Source: Candidatus Fermentibacterota bacterium (lineage in GTDB: Bacteria; Fermentibacterota; Fermentibacteria; Fermentibacterales; Fermentibacteraceae). From it: 5,646 nucleotides of DNA. The notes under the pieces are model-generated. The model saw only the letters and a list, made by a program, of their open reading frames with translations, was not told the DNA's origin and searched no databases. The stretch covers positions 1 through 5,646 of the forward strand of contig JAAYTY010000183.1 in the NCBI GenBank assembly GCA_012523605.1, read 5' to 3'. Below are positions 5,088 through 5,646 of this stretch, piece by piece; positions within the stretch are counted from its first letter, which is position 1, and each line of letters begins with the position of its first letter. The position numbers were made by a program, and so were the translations under genes.

Positions 5088-5646
5088 TGAGCTTGCGCGG
5101 CAGGATCCCGACTCCCCGGCCCGAACTGGCCCTGCTCGAACCATACCGCCCCTGCCAGATCGAAGGCATCGGCGCAAGACTGCATGCCAACGAGAGCAGA
5201 TGGGCGGTTCCATCCTCGGTGAAGCGGGCCGTGAGACGAGCCGCCGGAAAGGTGGCTCTCTATCCCGACTCCTCGTCGGCCCCGCTCAGGACGGCCGTCT
5301 CTTCAAGGCTGGGCGTTTCCGCCGAATGCATCGTCACGGGGGCCGGAGCCGATGCGCTGGTGGACATGCTCGCCAGGGCCTTCGGAGGCCCCGGGAGGCC
5401 TGTGGTGGATTGTCCTCCTACATTCGGGATGTACCGCTTCTATTCCGTTCTCGCGGGTTCGCCAGTGGTTGATGCGCCGCGGAGAGACGACTTCTCGATA
5501 GATCCGTGCGGAGTGGTCGCTGCCGCCACCGCCTGCGGGGCGGCGATGGTATTCCTGTGCTCTCCGAACAATCCGGACGGGAGCGTGATCCGACGCGAGG
5601 TCGTGGAAGATCTGCTTGCGCTTCCCGCGCTGATAGTCCTCGACGA
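5087..5646 (+). CDS. hisC: Histidinol-phosphate aminotransferase (3' end missing)
   Basis: A PLP-dependent, fold-type I aminotransferase converting imidazole-acetol phosphate and glutamate to histidinol phosphate and 2-oxoglutarate. The first 186 residues are present and the gene runs off the right edge. Landmarks are LHANES (32-37), ALYPDSSSAPLR (57-68), the phosphate-binding GAGADALVDML (85-95), DCPPTFGMYRFYS (108-120), RDDFSID (133-139), FLCSPNNPDGS (156-166, with the PLP-contacting Asn) and IVLD (183-186), the Asp that pairs with the pyridine nitrogen. The Schiff-base lysine lies beyond the window. ATG 5087 shares its A with the hisD stop (TGATG), and AAGGGGG (5075-5081) lies five bases upstream, so coupling to hisD is likely. 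General aminotransferases of this class are similar, but the position after hisD makes hisC the best call. Confidence 0.93.
   Translation, partial: MSLRGRIPTPRPELALLEPYRPCQIEGIGARLHANESRWAVPSSVKRAVRRAAGKVALYPDSSSAPLRTAVSSRLGVSAECIVTGAGADALVDMLARAFGGPGRPVVDCPPTFGMYRFYSVLAGSPVVDAPRRDDFSIDPCGVVAAATACGAAMVFLCSPNNPDGSVIRREVVEDLLALPALIVLD

Overview
The window is GC-rich bacterial DNA with densely packed genes. Its best-supported content is the 5' end of a histidine biosynthesis operon, and all three enzymes are clear from motifs: long-form hisG (2758-3762), hisD (3759-5087) and the first 186 codons of hisC (5087 to the right edge). The order G-D-C matches the enterobacterial hisGDCBHAFI operon, but the proteins do not look enterobacterial. 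I cannot name the organism. Genome style (high GC, many AGG arginine codons, a zinc-ribbon/pilin-like/PPC-like protein) fits a deep-branching, mostly uncultured bacterial phylum or a deltaproteobacterium-like lineage; this is only a weak inference.

The most interesting region is the 277-base gap before hisG. It holds what looks like a complete ribosome-mediated histidine attenuator. A near-consensus promoter (TTGACA, 18 bases, TATTCT) places the transcript start almost on the ATG of a 25-codon leader peptide with four consecutive His codons. After it come a G7 tract, a small hairpin at the leader stop codon, and a strong intrinsic terminator ending 18 bases before the hisG ATG. Nine bases overlapping the G tract (2654-2662) are perfectly complementary to the 5' arm of the terminator (2711-2719), so antiterminator and terminator exclude each other. 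The His codons and the following C-rich codons can in turn pair with the G tract and TGGTG. The leader ORF has no Shine-Dalgarno sequence, which fits leaderless translation.

Left of the his operon lie three genes. A minus-strand family-2 glycosyltransferase (1560-2480) diverges from the operon. It converges with, and overlaps by 29 bases, a plus-strand small membrane protein of the YdjM/DUF457 type (1130-1588). Divergent from that, across a 170-base gap, is a minus-strand gene running off the left edge (1-959). It encodes an N-terminal zinc ribbon, one transmembrane helix strongly resembling a type IV pilin N-terminal helix, and two PPC-like repeats.

Functionally the right half is one transcription unit. 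HisG commits PRPP and ATP to histidine synthesis and is probably feedback-inhibited through its C-terminal domain. HisC makes histidinol phosphate and HisD oxidises histidinol to histidine. Attenuation senses charged tRNA-His upstream of all of them. The left-hand genes (envelope or surface functions) have no evident link to histidine synthesis.
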